The notes under the pieces: generated by a model
Databases searched by the model: none
The model's input: only the letters and a program-made list of their open reading frames with translations
Told to the model about the DNA's origin: nothing
Made by a program: the position numbers and the translations under genes
Shown: piece after piece, positions 51,221 to 59,901 of the stretch
Position numbering within the stretch: position 1 is the stretch's first letter
Layout: every line of letters begins with the position of its first letter
NCBI GenBank assembly: GCA_965215825.1
Contig: CBDCEM010000003.1
Span: forward strand, 2,914,001-2,978,000
Direction of reading: 5' to 3'
Origin: JAWPMT01 sp965215825
GTDB taxonomy: Bacteria > Bacteroidota > Bacteroidia > Cytophagales > Cyclobacteriaceae
DNA length: 64,000 nucleotides

Positions 51221-53818
51221 TCAATCTTCTTTCTTTCCTCCACCAAAGAGGTCCATCTGATTGTCCTCGTCTTCCACTTCGTCCTTCACTGCACTTTTAA
51301 GTTCTTCAAGGTCAATAGGTTTCGCCTCTTCTTTTGGCGGCTCTGGCGATCGGTCTTCGACCTTCACCAGGCCCTGGACAGGAAATTTATTCCCAAGCGC
51401 CTTCCATCCTTTCACTTCTATCATTGAGGACAGTTCATACTCCTCTTTCTCATGTTTATTCTTTACACGATAGGTTGCCTCTACTTTCGGGTCCGCGGAG
51501 TTTGCCGCATACAACAACTTGCTACTTTTCGCATCAGAAATAAACAGAAATTTCTTATTAAGAGTAGCAGTCTCGATCATGAATCGCTTCAAATAGAAGG
51601 TCTTGTTGTTACCATCGTAATGAATTGCAGAAATCGGTGCTTGTTGTTCAAATTTCATTAAAGTCAGGATATGATTCTGATCGTAATGGTTTGTCAACTC
51701 GAAACTCGTTATCTCATAACTACCATCTTTGTAAAACACAAGAATCACATCGTCGGCCTTGAAATTGCCCAGGTATTTACCCCGTTCATCTGAATTTAAC
51801 CGACCAATGGTCTCATCATACCAGATTTCCAGGCCACCTAAGGTTGAAACACCCGCTGCTTTAAACTGAACTTTTCTTACAGGATATCTGGAAAGGATGT
51901 TTCCTCCTGCCCCACGGCCCTTGATATCCAGCGTCGCAAAATCAAAGTCAAATATCTTTTTTCGTGCAGAACTGGCAGCAGTCAGGTATACGGTAATCGT
52001 CTCTGCTTCCCCATTGGGATTTGCAGTGAAATATAGAAGCTTAGAACCTTTTCCTCCTTTGGTGAGGTCATATTCCTTGTCCCTGGTCACGGCCATCACG
52101 TTGAACCTTTTGATCATCGATCGACCGGAAGCACCATCAAGGTACACCAGGTTATAGACCATTCGTTCATCTCCTTTCTTAAAAACGCCAACGTGTTCAA
52201 TATTCTTTCCTACAAAAACCTTGTCTTGTATTCGAGTGACCATGCATATTCCATCCTTCCTAAAAACGATGATGTCGTCAATATCGGAACAATCAGATAC
52301 AAACTCATCTTTTTTCAGGCCATAGCCAATAAATCCATCTTTTCTATTGACATACAGCTTAGCGTTATTCGCTGCAACTACAGTCGCTGCAATTGTGTCA
52401 AAGTTGGTAATCTCCGTTTTTCTCTCCTTGCCTTTACCATACTTATCTAAAAGATTCTGATAGTACGCAATGGAGTAATCTATCAGGTTATCCAGGTGGT
52501 GTTGCGTTTCTTTCAGTTCCTCCTGAAGCCTCTTCATCAACTCATCGGCTTTAAAGGAGTCAAACCGTGAGATTCGTTTGATTTTAATCTCTGTCAGGCG
52601 AATGATATCATCCTGAACAATTTCTCTATAAAACTGAGGTTTGAATGGTTCCAGACCCTGATCTATTGTTTCCAGAACCGCTTCCCAGGTTTCACATTCT
52701 TCTATGTCTCGATATATCCTGTTCTCAATAAAAATCTTCTCCAGCGAAGAAAAAAGAATCTTTTCCTGTAGTTCGCTTTTCTTAATCTCCAGTTCCTGTC
52801 GCAATAGATCTACTGTCTGATCCACTGAGTGTTTCAGAATCTCACTGACCGTAAGGAATCTGGGCTTATCATCCACAATAACACAGGCGTTGGGAGAAAT
52901 AGACACTTCACAATCTGTAAAGGCATACAGGGCATCGATTGTGATATCCGGAGAAGTTCCGGGAGCCAGTTTGATCTGAATCTCTATGTCTTTCGCAGTG
53001 TTATCCACCACTTGTTTGATCTTGATCTTTCCTTTGTCATTTGCTTTGACAATGGAATCAATCAGGGAGCTGGTGGTGGTACCATAGGGAATCTCCTTAA
53101 CTATCAGCGTATTCTTATCAACCTCCTCGATGACAGACCTGACCCGAACCTTACCTCCCCGCTTTCCATCGTTATAGTCAGATACATCGACCTTTCCGCC
53201 AGTCAGAAAATCAGGATATAACTTAACTTTCTTTCCCATTAAGGTATCAATCGCTGCTTTGAGGATCTCACAGAAGTTGTGGGGAAGCATTTTTGTGGAA
53301 AGGCCTACTGCGATTCCTTCTACTCCTTGCGCCAGTAATAGTGGAAATTTGACTGGAAAAGTAACAGGTTCTTTTTTACGTCCATCGTAGGACAGTTGCC
53401 AATTGGTAGTTTGGGCATTGTACAGTACTTCCAGTGCAAACTTGGACAAACGTGCCTCAATGTATCTGGGAGCTGCGGCACTATCACCGGTGCGTACATC
53501 ACCCCAATTACCCTGCATATCGATTAGCAGGTCTTTTTGACCCAGGTTTACAATTGCATCACCAATCGATGCATCGCCGTGCGGATGGTACTGCATGGTA
53601 CTCCCGATGATGTTAGCCACCTTATTATAGCGACCGTCATCCATTTCCTTCATCGCATGAAGGATTCGACGTTGAACCGGCTTTAATCCATCATTGATTG
53701 CTGGTACCGCACGTTCCAGAATTACGTAGGAGGCGTAATCAAGGAACCAATTTTCATACATACCCGATATGGGCACTACTTCATGTAACTCTTTTTCGTC
53801 TTGGTGTTCTTCTCCCAT
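51221..53818 (-). CDS. parC: DNA topoisomerase IV subunit A
   Basis: The 865-residue protein has the type II topoisomerase A breakage domain with HPHGDASIGDAIV (QRDR equivalent) and catalytic Tyr119 in AAPRYIE. The C-terminal domain has beta-pinwheel-like repeats but no clear GyrA box. It relaxes and decatenates DNA together with ParE (53936-55804). The tail is acidic. It follows parE after 117 bp on the same strand. Confidence 0.94.
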   Translation of the reverse strand: MGEEHQDEKELHEVVPISGMYENWFLDYASYVILERAVPAINDGLKPVQRRILHAMKEMDDGRYNKVANIIGSTMQYHPHGDASIGDAIVNLGQKDLLIDMQGNWGDVRTGDSAAAPRYIEARLSKFALEVLYNAQTTNWQLSYDGRKKEPVTFPVKFPLLLAQGVEGIAVGLSTKMLPHNFCEILKAAIDTLMGKKVKLYPDFLTGGKVDVSDYNDGKRGGKVRVRSVIEEVDKNTLIVKEIPYGTTTSSLIDSIVKANDKGKIKIKQVVDNTAKDIEIQIKLAPGTSPDITIDALYAFTDCEVSISPNACVIVDDKPRFLTVSEILKHSVDQTVDLLRQELEIKKSELQEKILFSSLEKIFIENRIYRDIEECETWEAVLETIDQGLEPFKPQFYREIVQDDIIRLTEIKIKRISRFDSFKADELMKRLQEELKETQHHLDNLIDYSIAYYQNLLDKYGKGKERKTEITNFDTIAATVVAANNAKLYVNRKDGFIGYGLKKDEFVSDCSDIDDIIVFRKDGICMVTRIQDKVFVGKNIEHVGVFKKGDERMVYNLVYLDGASGRSMIKRFNVMAVTRDKEYDLTKGGKGSKLLYFTANPNGEAETITVYLTAASSARKKIFDFDFATLDIKGRGAGGNILSRYPVRKVQFKAAGVSTLGGLEIWYDETIGRLNSDERGKYLGNFKADDVILVFYKDGSYEITSFELTNHYDQNHILTLMKFEQQAPISAIHYDGNNKTFYLKRFMIETATLNKKFLFISDAKSSKLLYAANSADPKVEATYRVKNKHEKEEYELSSMIEVKGWKALGNKFPVQGLVKVEDRSPEPPKEEAKPIDLEELKSAVKDEVEDEDNQMDLFGGGKKED

Positions 53819-53935
53819 TCTAGTTAAAACTCATTAACTGATAGCTCGTATTAGGTTCTGTCTGAAAGTCATAATACTCATCTACTCCGTACGCCTTATA
53901 AAAACCGGTCGATATCGCCTTGGTACCCTCCAATA

Positions 53936-55804
53936 TTATGCGGCTTCTTCTTCTACAAGATCCTTTTCTACTCGAAGTTTATCAATGATAAACTGTTGAC
54001 GGTCAGGCGTATTTTTACCCATGTAGAATCGTAGTAAATCCTGAATTTTGGTCTCTTTCTGTAAAATAACTGGCTCCAGTTTCACGTCCTCACCTATAAA
54101 GGCGGCAAACTCATCCGGTGATATTTCGCCAAGGCCCTTGAAGCGAGTGATCTCTGGTTTTGATCCCAACTTGGCCATGGCAGCTTTCTTCTCATCATCC
54201 GAGTAGCAGTAGATTGTTTCTTTCTTATTGCGCACCCGGAACAAAGGTGTTTCCAAAATGAAGACGTGATTATTACGAACCAGTTCCGGGAAAAACTGTA
54301 AGAAATAAGTAAGCAATAATAAACGAATGTGCATACCGTCGACATCTGCATCTGTGGCGATTACAATTTTGCGGTAGCGTAAACCATCCAAACCATCCTC
54401 AATGTTCAGCGCATGCTGTAACAAGTTAAATTCCTCATTTTCATATACCACCTTCTTGGTGTGTCCAAAACAGTTGAACGGCTTACCTCGTAAGCTGAAT
54501 ACAGCCTGCGTCTGTACATCTCTGGATTTGGTGATGGAACCACTGGCAGAATCTCCCTCTGTAATGAAGATCATAGATTCCTCGCGCTTATCTTCCTTAC
54601 CTTTTTTATCATTCAGGTGCACCCTGCAATCTCGCAATTTCTTATTGTGAAGGTTGGCCTTTTTCGCCCGGTCATTGGCCAGTTTCTTAATCCCGGCTAT
54701 TTCTTTTCTTTCCCGTTCCGATTGCTGAATTCTTTTCAACAAAGCATCAGCCGCTTCTTTATTTCTATGAAGGTAGTTATCGAGTTTTGTTTTGATAAAG
54801 TCATTTACAAAAGTCCTCATGGTTGGACCATCTGGCGCTACATTGAGTGACCCCAATTTGGTCTTCGTCTGGGATTCAAACACTGGCTCCTGCACCCGAA
54901 CAGCAATTGCCCCTACAATAGAGGCCCTTACATCGGAAGCATCGAAGTTCTTTCCGTAGAAATCACGGATGGTCTTCACAATTGCTTCGCGGAATGCTGC
55001 AAGGTGAGTTCCTCCCTGGGTTGTATATTGGCCATTGACAAATGAATAATATTCTTCGCCATATTGATTGGCATGACTCATGGCCATTTCAATATCCTCT
55101 CCTTTCAAGTGCATGATCGGATACCGCAACGCCTCTTCATCTGTCTTTCTTTTCAGTAAATCCAAAAGGCCATTTTCTGAATAGAATTTCTTGCCATTCA
55201 ACTTGATTGTCAGACCAGCGTTGAGATATGCGTAGTTCCAAATCAAGTTCTCCAGATATTCCGGGATGAAATGGAAATTTTTGAATACGGTGCCATCTGG
55301 TTCAAAAATCATCATGGTGCCATTCCGATCTTCTGACTTTTTTACTTTGGCATCCACTTTTACTTCTCCTCTTTCAAACTCAGCCAGCTTTGTTTGCCCG
55401 TCCCTGAAACTCTGTACTTTGAAATAATTGGAAAGGGCGTTAACAGCTTTTGTACCTACACCATTAAGTCCCACTGACTTCTGAAAAGCACCTGAATCAT
55501 ACTTACCTCCTGTGTTAATCTTGGAAACACAATCAACAACTTTCCCTAAGGGAATACCACGACCATAATCCCGGACGGTTACGCGGTGATCTGTTACTTT
55601 GATTTCGATGGTCTTCCCAAACCCCATCATGTGTTCATCAATACTATTATCAATGATCTCTTTCACCAACACATAAATACCATCGTCTGGTGAGGATCCG
55701 TCTCCTAATTTACCAATGTACATACCCGGTCTTAACCTGATATGCTCCTTCCAATCAAGGGATTTAATGCTGTCTTCAGTATACTGAACGGACGGTGTGG
55801 CCAT
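53936..55804 (-). CDS. parE: DNA topoisomerase IV subunit B
   Basis: The 622-residue protein has the GHKL ATPase (IRLRPGMYIG, then DNSIDE and GRGIPLG), the transducer domain, and the Toprim motifs EGDSASG and DADVDGMHIR. It powers DNA passage by the A subunit. The gene starts at 55804, directly beside the gap that holds two DnaA boxes. The order parE-parC is the common one. Confidence 0.95.
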   Translation of the reverse strand: MATPSVQYTEDSIKSLDWKEHIRLRPGMYIGKLGDGSSPDDGIYVLVKEIIDNSIDEHMMGFGKTIEIKVTDHRVTVRDYGRGIPLGKVVDCVSKINTGGKYDSGAFQKSVGLNGVGTKAVNALSNYFKVQSFRDGQTKLAEFERGEVKVDAKVKKSEDRNGTMMIFEPDGTVFKNFHFIPEYLENLIWNYAYLNAGLTIKLNGKKFYSENGLLDLLKRKTDEEALRYPIMHLKGEDIEMAMSHANQYGEEYYSFVNGQYTTQGGTHLAAFREAIVKTIRDFYGKNFDASDVRASIVGAIAVRVQEPVFESQTKTKLGSLNVAPDGPTMRTFVNDFIKTKLDNYLHRNKEAADALLKRIQQSERERKEIAGIKKLANDRAKKANLHNKKLRDCRVHLNDKKGKEDKREESMIFITEGDSASGSITKSRDVQTQAVFSLRGKPFNCFGHTKKVVYENEEFNLLQHALNIEDGLDGLRYRKIVIATDADVDGMHIRLLLLTYFLQFFPELVRNNHVFILETPLFRVRNKKETIYCYSDDEKKAAMAKLGSKPEITRFKGLGEISPDEFAAFIGEDVKLEPVILQKETKIQDLLRFYMGKNTPDRQQFIIDKLRVEKDLVEEEAA

Positions 55805-55887
55805 GGACTGAATCTTACGTTTTCCGAAAAAGTTATTAGTATTCCAATCTTGAAATTATACAAATCCGGCAAGATCAAGAAGAAACT

Positions 55888-55896
55888 TTATCCACA
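55888..55896 (+). promoter_or_regulatory. DnaA box TTATCCACA
   Basis: Perfect match to the DnaA box consensus TTATnCACA in the gap upstream of parE. I saw no other perfect copy in the window except the one 140 bp away. Confidence 0.5.
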
Positions 55897-56027
55897 CAAC
55901 TTTTAGCAATAGTTGACCTGACAAAAGCTAAATATCTGATTTACTGACACTTTCAATAAAGCACAAAAGATTGATTAATTTTTCTTCAAACCTACCTCAC
56001 CTAACTTTCCGGATTACAGAACCAGAG

Positions 56028-56036
56028 TTATCCACA
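56028..56036 (+). promoter_or_regulatory. DnaA box TTATCCACA
   Basis: Second perfect match, 140 bp from the first and in the same orientation. Confidence 0.5.
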
Positions 56037-56168
56037 TCTAACATCCTCTGAATATACCTATCGACACTCATTGAATAATACCAATTGCACAACATGTTTC
56101 AAAAAGAAAATTTCAATTTGGCATACGCTTTGATACTATCATAGGGACACTAGTTAGCCACACACCGT

Positions 56169-56873
56169 ATGCGTTTTGTTCTTATTCTCTTCATCAATAT
56201 TTTATTTTCGACTTCCTATTTTTCAGTTCAGGCACAAGTTGGTAAAGCCAAAGAAAGGGCCCGGGAATCAAAATCTGACAGTCGCTCTTCCAACTCAAGT
56301 GGGATCTTTGGTAGTTCTTCCAGTGACAATGGTAGCACGACAGGCAATGATTTATTGATTCAGATTGCGGGTGACTTCATCTTACTCCCCTTAAAAGCAT
56401 TGTATCTGGGTCAGGCGGACCAATTGTATTTCGCTCATGTGGATGATTGGAGGATCAGTTTTGAGGGACGAATCCCTGTAGGTTATGACCCATTGCAAAA
56501 TGTAACACTTCTACAACCACAGGTCCGTGGTAACTGGGGATTGTTCTCGACTCAATTTCGATACAATCGTATTTTTGACAACACGGGTGTCTTAAGCACT
56601 TTTGACTGGCAGATCATTCAGTTCAATTTCATCAATCACGAATTTGTTCGATGGGTGGTAGGAATGGGGTTCTCAAAAGAAATTGAAATCGATCAAACTC
56701 ATTTTGAAGGCAGTAGTTCACTTACTATTTTTCTGGCCAACCGGGTTTGGGCACCTACACTGGAATATCGCATTTCCGGAAACGGAACTCCCCGGCAGGA
56801 ATTTTCAGCTCTGGTAAATTATCAGCCAAACAATGAGAACCAAATTCTCAATACCTTTTCAGGCGGCTTTTAG
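56169..56873 (+). CDS. Secreted protein of unknown function
   Basis: A signal peptide (about 23 residues, ending SVQAQ) is followed by a Ser-rich stretch (about residues 30-55) and a beta-rich body with WRISFEGRIPVG, LQPQVRGNWGLFSTQFRYNRIF and a terminal region reminiscent of outer-membrane barrels. There is no domain I can name. It is transcribed away from parE across the DnaA-box gap. Confidence 0.8.
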   Translation: MRFVLILFINILFSTSYFSVQAQVGKAKERARESKSDSRSSNSSGIFGSSSSDNGSTTGNDLLIQIAGDFILLPLKALYLGQADQLYFAHVDDWRISFEGRIPVGYDPLQNVTLLQPQVRGNWGLFSTQFRYNRIFDNTGVLSTFDWQIIQFNFINHEFVRWVVGMGFSKEIEIDQTHFEGSSSLTIFLANRVWAPTLEYRISGNGTPRQEFSALVNYQPNNENQILNTFSGGF

Positions 56874-56925
56874 CATCAGAACTGGTATGGTGTGAAATTC
56901 AATATGCTTGTAGCAGGAGTGGGCT

Positions 56926-57381
56926 TTAAGATCCAATAGCCGCTTTCTTTTCTTTGATGAAGTGCATTCCAAAACCAATCACCCAAACCACCAGGAGTAT
57001 AGGACCAAAAAAGATCAGATAAGAATAACTTGAAGCTGAAACATGATTGGGATTATTGATCACTCCCACAAATCCCACCAGCAAACTAACATAGATATTG
57101 AGAATGGGCACAATTGCCAGGAACCAGGCAATTGTTTCCGCTTGCCAAGTGGTTGCTACACCATTTTTAACATTCTGTGTGACAATTCTTAATATAATGT
57201 TGATACCTACAAAAGAACTCAGTGTTGTGTAAAAAAAAGTGTCTTTACTGATCACCCAGGCCTTTGCTCCAAAACCTAATTCAACCTGAGGAGATAAATA
57301 TGCATATACCAATCCCATCGCAACGAGGAACAATGCATAAGACAAAAATCTAACAATTCCGACAGCCTTAACCATACTCAT
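56926..57381 (-). CDS. Four-span membrane protein of unknown function
   Basis: The 151-residue protein has four hydrophobic segments (residues 7-28, 46-66, 78-105 and 122-143, approximately). There is no catalytic motif and no known family. It lies between a secreted protein and a lipoprotein in the opposite direction. Its start overlaps an upstream ATG of the neighbouring frame by a few bases, which is why the later start of that gene is preferred. Confidence 0.75.
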   Translation of the reverse strand: MSMVKAVGIVRFLSYALFLVAMGLVYAYLSPQVELGFGAKAWVISKDTFFYTTLSSFVGINIILRIVTQNVKNGVATTWQAETIAWFLAIVPILNIYVSLLVGFVGVINNPNHVSASSYSYLIFFGPILLVVWVIGFGMHFIKEKKAAIGS

Positions 57382-57445
57382 GAAACATTTAGAGTTGCAA
57401 AGCTATTACCTATTTCGATTGCAAGTCTGTTTTGGAGATGATAAG

Positions 57446-57841
57446 ATGAAGTTATATTCGCGACTCATGAAAACCTGTAGCCCCTCTTTCTTCTTCTTGA
57501 TCATTTTACTTTTTATGACGAGTTGTTATCGTGCGCCAGAAGTGCCCGGTTTCGATACGGATCAATGGAAAGCATCGCTTGAAACCTGTGATGGTTATCG
57601 TATGGCAAACACCCAACTATTGATCGATAACTTCGATCTGATCAAAGGGGCCACCCAGAATGAAATTCAACTACTCCTTGGTCAGGAAACGCAACATTCC
57701 TTGTATCTACGTAATCAGAAGTTCTTCTTCTACGATTTAAATTGTCCCAATGCTCCTGGAAAACAAGAGCATCTGCGAATCAGATTCGATGCCCTCGGGC
57801 ATGTAAGGGAGGTGTTGAGAGAGGAAAAAAATCTTGAATAG
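57446..57841 (+). CDS. Lipoprotein, BamE/SmpA-like fold possible
   Basis: The start at 57446 gives a lipoprotein signal with Cys in FMTSC. The following DLIKGATQNEIQLLLGQETQ resembles the helix-turn-helix of SmpA/BamE-type domains, and FFFYDLNCPN then RIRFDALGHVREV complete a small alpha-beta domain. In Gram-negatives such proteins assist outer-membrane protein assembly; here this is a guess. The frame is open 22 codons upstream, but no signal peptide would result. Confidence 0.65.
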   Translation: MKLYSRLMKTCSPSFFFLIILLFMTSCYRAPEVPGFDTDQWKASLETCDGYRMANTQLLIDNFDLIKGATQNEIQLLLGQETQHSLYLRNQKFFFYDLNCPNAPGKQEHLRIRFDALGHVREVLREEKNLE

Positions 57842-57842
57842 T

Positions 57843-57877
57843 CAAACCTATAAGGTTTTTGAAACCTTATAGGTTTG
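57843..57877. repeat. REP-like palindrome upstream of the RAYT gene
   Basis: A perfect inverted repeat of 16 bp arms (CAAACCTATAAGGTTT, then the reverse complement) closes a TTG loop. Each arm itself contains AACCT-ATA-AGGTT. A degraded copy lies at 58538-58569 after the transposase. Confidence 0.8.
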
Positions 57878-57945
57878 ATAAGAATTTAAGAAAAGCCGTA
57901 ATTTCGGGGGAACAACTAGGAAACAACTAAAAACTCACACAGACA

Positions 57946-58539
57946 ATGAAAGGATTAGTAAAGTTTGAACCTGCATCTTATTATCACATTGTTAATCATG
58001 CGATTGGTGATGATAATTTATTCCGAAATGACCAAAACTACCGTTACTTTTTAAGAAAGTACTCGGAGTATATGGTTCATGTCTGCCACACTCTTGCTTA
58101 TTGTCTCATGCCAAATCACATTCATTTTCTGGTCAAAACACATTCTGAAGGTGTCCTGAAAGACCTTCCAAAATATAAGGGGGACGATCATCAAGTTATC
58201 ATGCAGCAATTGAGCAATTTGCTCAATGGATATACAAAAGCATATAACAAAATGTATGGCCGTAAAGGTGGATTATGGATGGATTTCACAAAGCGATTCA
58301 AAGTAGATTCGGACAGCTACTTAACATCTGTCATAAATTATATCGACCAAAACCCAGTAAAACATGGATTTGTTAGAGACTTGAGTGATTGGACATTTTC
58401 ATCTTATGAAACGATGATTTCCACGAAATCTACTTTATTGAAAAGGGATGAAGTGATCGACTGGTTTGGAAGTGAAAACGAGTTTATACGATTTCATAAT
58501 GAGTCGAAAGTTGAATTGATCGATCTATGGGAAAAGTAA
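57946..58539 (+). CDS. REP-associated tyrosine transposase (RAYT, Y1_Tnp family)
   Basis: The 197-residue protein has the HUH nickase motif H58-I-H60 in MPNHIHFLVK and a candidate catalytic tyrosine (Y96 or Y100) in LNGYTKAYNK, followed by MYGRKGGLW and INYIDQNPVKHG, which are typical of RAYT proteins. Such enzymes nick single-stranded DNA at REP palindromes. Both sides of the gene carry the same palindrome, and its stop codon lies inside the downstream copy. Whether it is active cannot be told. Confidence 0.88.
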   Translation: MKGLVKFEPASYYHIVNHAIGDDNLFRNDQNYRYFLRKYSEYMVHVCHTLAYCLMPNHIHFLVKTHSEGVLKDLPKYKGDDHQVIMQQLSNLLNGYTKAYNKMYGRKGGLWMDFTKRFKVDSDSYLTSVINYIDQNPVKHGFVRDLSDWTFSSYETMISTKSTLLKRDEVIDWFGSENEFIRFHNESKVELIDLWEK

Positions 58540-58569
58540 ACCTATAAAGTCATGAAAACCTTATAGGTT
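58538..58569. repeat. REP-like imperfect palindrome downstream of the RAYT gene
   Basis: AACCTATAA (58539-58547) pairs with TTATAGGTT (58561-58569), with mismatched bases in the centre. It overlaps the stop codon (58537-58539) of the transposase and is related to the perfect copy at 57843-57877. Confidence 0.7.
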
Positions 58570-58579
58570 CAATTCTAAC

Positions 58580-59818
58580 TTACTCAAATCTCAACGATTC
58601 TATCGGGTCCAGCTTAGATGCTTTATGTGCCGGGAAATACCCTGAGAGTAGTCCTACCAATGATCCCACGATTAAACCAAAGATGATCCATCCCCACGGA
58701 ATAACGAACGGGGAATTAAAAACAGTTGAGGAAAGGAGATTTCCCACACCGATACCGAAAAGAATACCTGCTATACCTCCAAGCTGACAGATCACGACTG
58801 CTTCAATAATAAATTGCTGACGGATTTTTAATGGGGTTGCTCCCAGTGCTTTTCGTACACCGATCTCCCTCGTCCTTTCTGTCACCGATACCAACATGAT
58901 ATTCATAAGAGCAATAGAAGCTCCTAATAAGGTGATGAATCCTATTCCAAATCCTGCAGATCTAAGGTATCCTGTTATTTCCCCTAAACGTTCTGCCAAT
59001 GAACGGCTAACTGGGATATCAAACGAGTCCTCCTCTCCTATCCTGTCGCCTCTTATACCTCGCATCACACCTGTTGCTACACCCACGGCATAATCCATTT
59101 GAGTAGGATCATCTAAAGAAACGGTAGCCTCATATCGTAGGGTTCTGTTCTTGGCCAATCTTCGGGCTGTTTCTATCGGCACCATGATCGTTCGATCCAC
59201 CGAAGTGTTTCCACTTACACCGCCTTGTTCTGCAAGGGTACCAATGATCTTGAACTTGACACCTTGGGTAACCAAACTTTCATTAACAGGATTTTCATTG
59301 TCCTCAAATAAGGCATCCAGTACCTGTTGACCTACGATACATACGAATGCTCCATTTTGAGCCTCCGGCCTGGAGAAATTTCTTCCGTCACTGATATCGT
59401 ATCCATCCACCACAAGAAAGTCTGCATCTCCCCCTCTTATCAACAAGTTGGGATTAGAAACCTTCGAGCCTCTTTTCACCTCAGCAATCCCAGTCACCCA
59501 TGTATTTAGGCTAACCGTGCCAGGTCCATCGTATTTGTCTTTGAAGAATTTCAATTCACTGTATTTGATAGGTGGATACACTTTCGCGGCCTTGCCTCCA
59601 CGGCTACCTCCATCCACGCGCTTCCTTTCAATATCGAATGTATTAGAACCCAGATTGGAAAAACTATCATTGATCGAAGCTTGAATCCCATCCACTACCG
59701 TCAGACTACCCACCAGTGAAGTAATCCCAAAAGCGATGATCAGTGCCGTAAGAATTGTACGAAGTTTATTGGCATTAATAGATTTTAGCCCTTCTTTTAC
59801 GTTTTCCAGTATATCCAT
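58580..59818 (-). CDS. MacB/FtsX-type ABC transporter permease
   Basis: The 412-residue protein has the MacB plan: first membrane helix (about 21-41), a periplasmic core domain (about 45-285), and three C-terminal helices with an FtsX domain (TERTREIGVRKALGATPLKIRQQFIIEA). No ATPase gene lies next to it. Permeases of this kind export macrolides, lipoproteins or peptides or act in cell-envelope signalling. The start is at 59818. Confidence 0.92.
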   Translation of the reverse strand: MDILENVKEGLKSINANKLRTILTALIIAFGITSLVGSLTVVDGIQASINDSFSNLGSNTFDIERKRVDGGSRGGKAAKVYPPIKYSELKFFKDKYDGPGTVSLNTWVTGIAEVKRGSKVSNPNLLIRGGDADFLVVDGYDISDGRNFSRPEAQNGAFVCIVGQQVLDALFEDNENPVNESLVTQGVKFKIIGTLAEQGGVSGNTSVDRTIMVPIETARRLAKNRTLRYEATVSLDDPTQMDYAVGVATGVMRGIRGDRIGEEDSFDIPVSRSLAERLGEITGYLRSAGFGIGFITLLGASIALMNIMLVSVTERTREIGVRKALGATPLKIRQQFIIEAVVICQLGGIAGILFGIGVGNLLSSTVFNSPFVIPWGWIIFGLIVGSLVGLLSGYFPAHKASKLDPIESLRFE

Positions 59819-59901
59819 TTATACATCAAAGTTAGTGGGTAATTACAAAAGATTTCTTCCGGTTATCTAAATCATACATCTAAAAGGATGTTCTATCGTT
59901 A

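Larger units (their letters stand above)
55805..56168. other. 364 bp gap with two perfect DnaA boxes
   Basis: This is the only gap over 300 bp in the window. It separates parE and the gene at 56169, which diverge. It holds TTATCCACA at 55888-55896 and at 56028-56036, both in the plus orientation, and TTAGCCACA (one mismatch) at 56154-56162. It has AT-rich stretches around 55970-55990. No ORF of note, RNA gene or terminator was seen. It is a candidate origin or DnaA-regulated promoter region. Confidence 0.45.
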
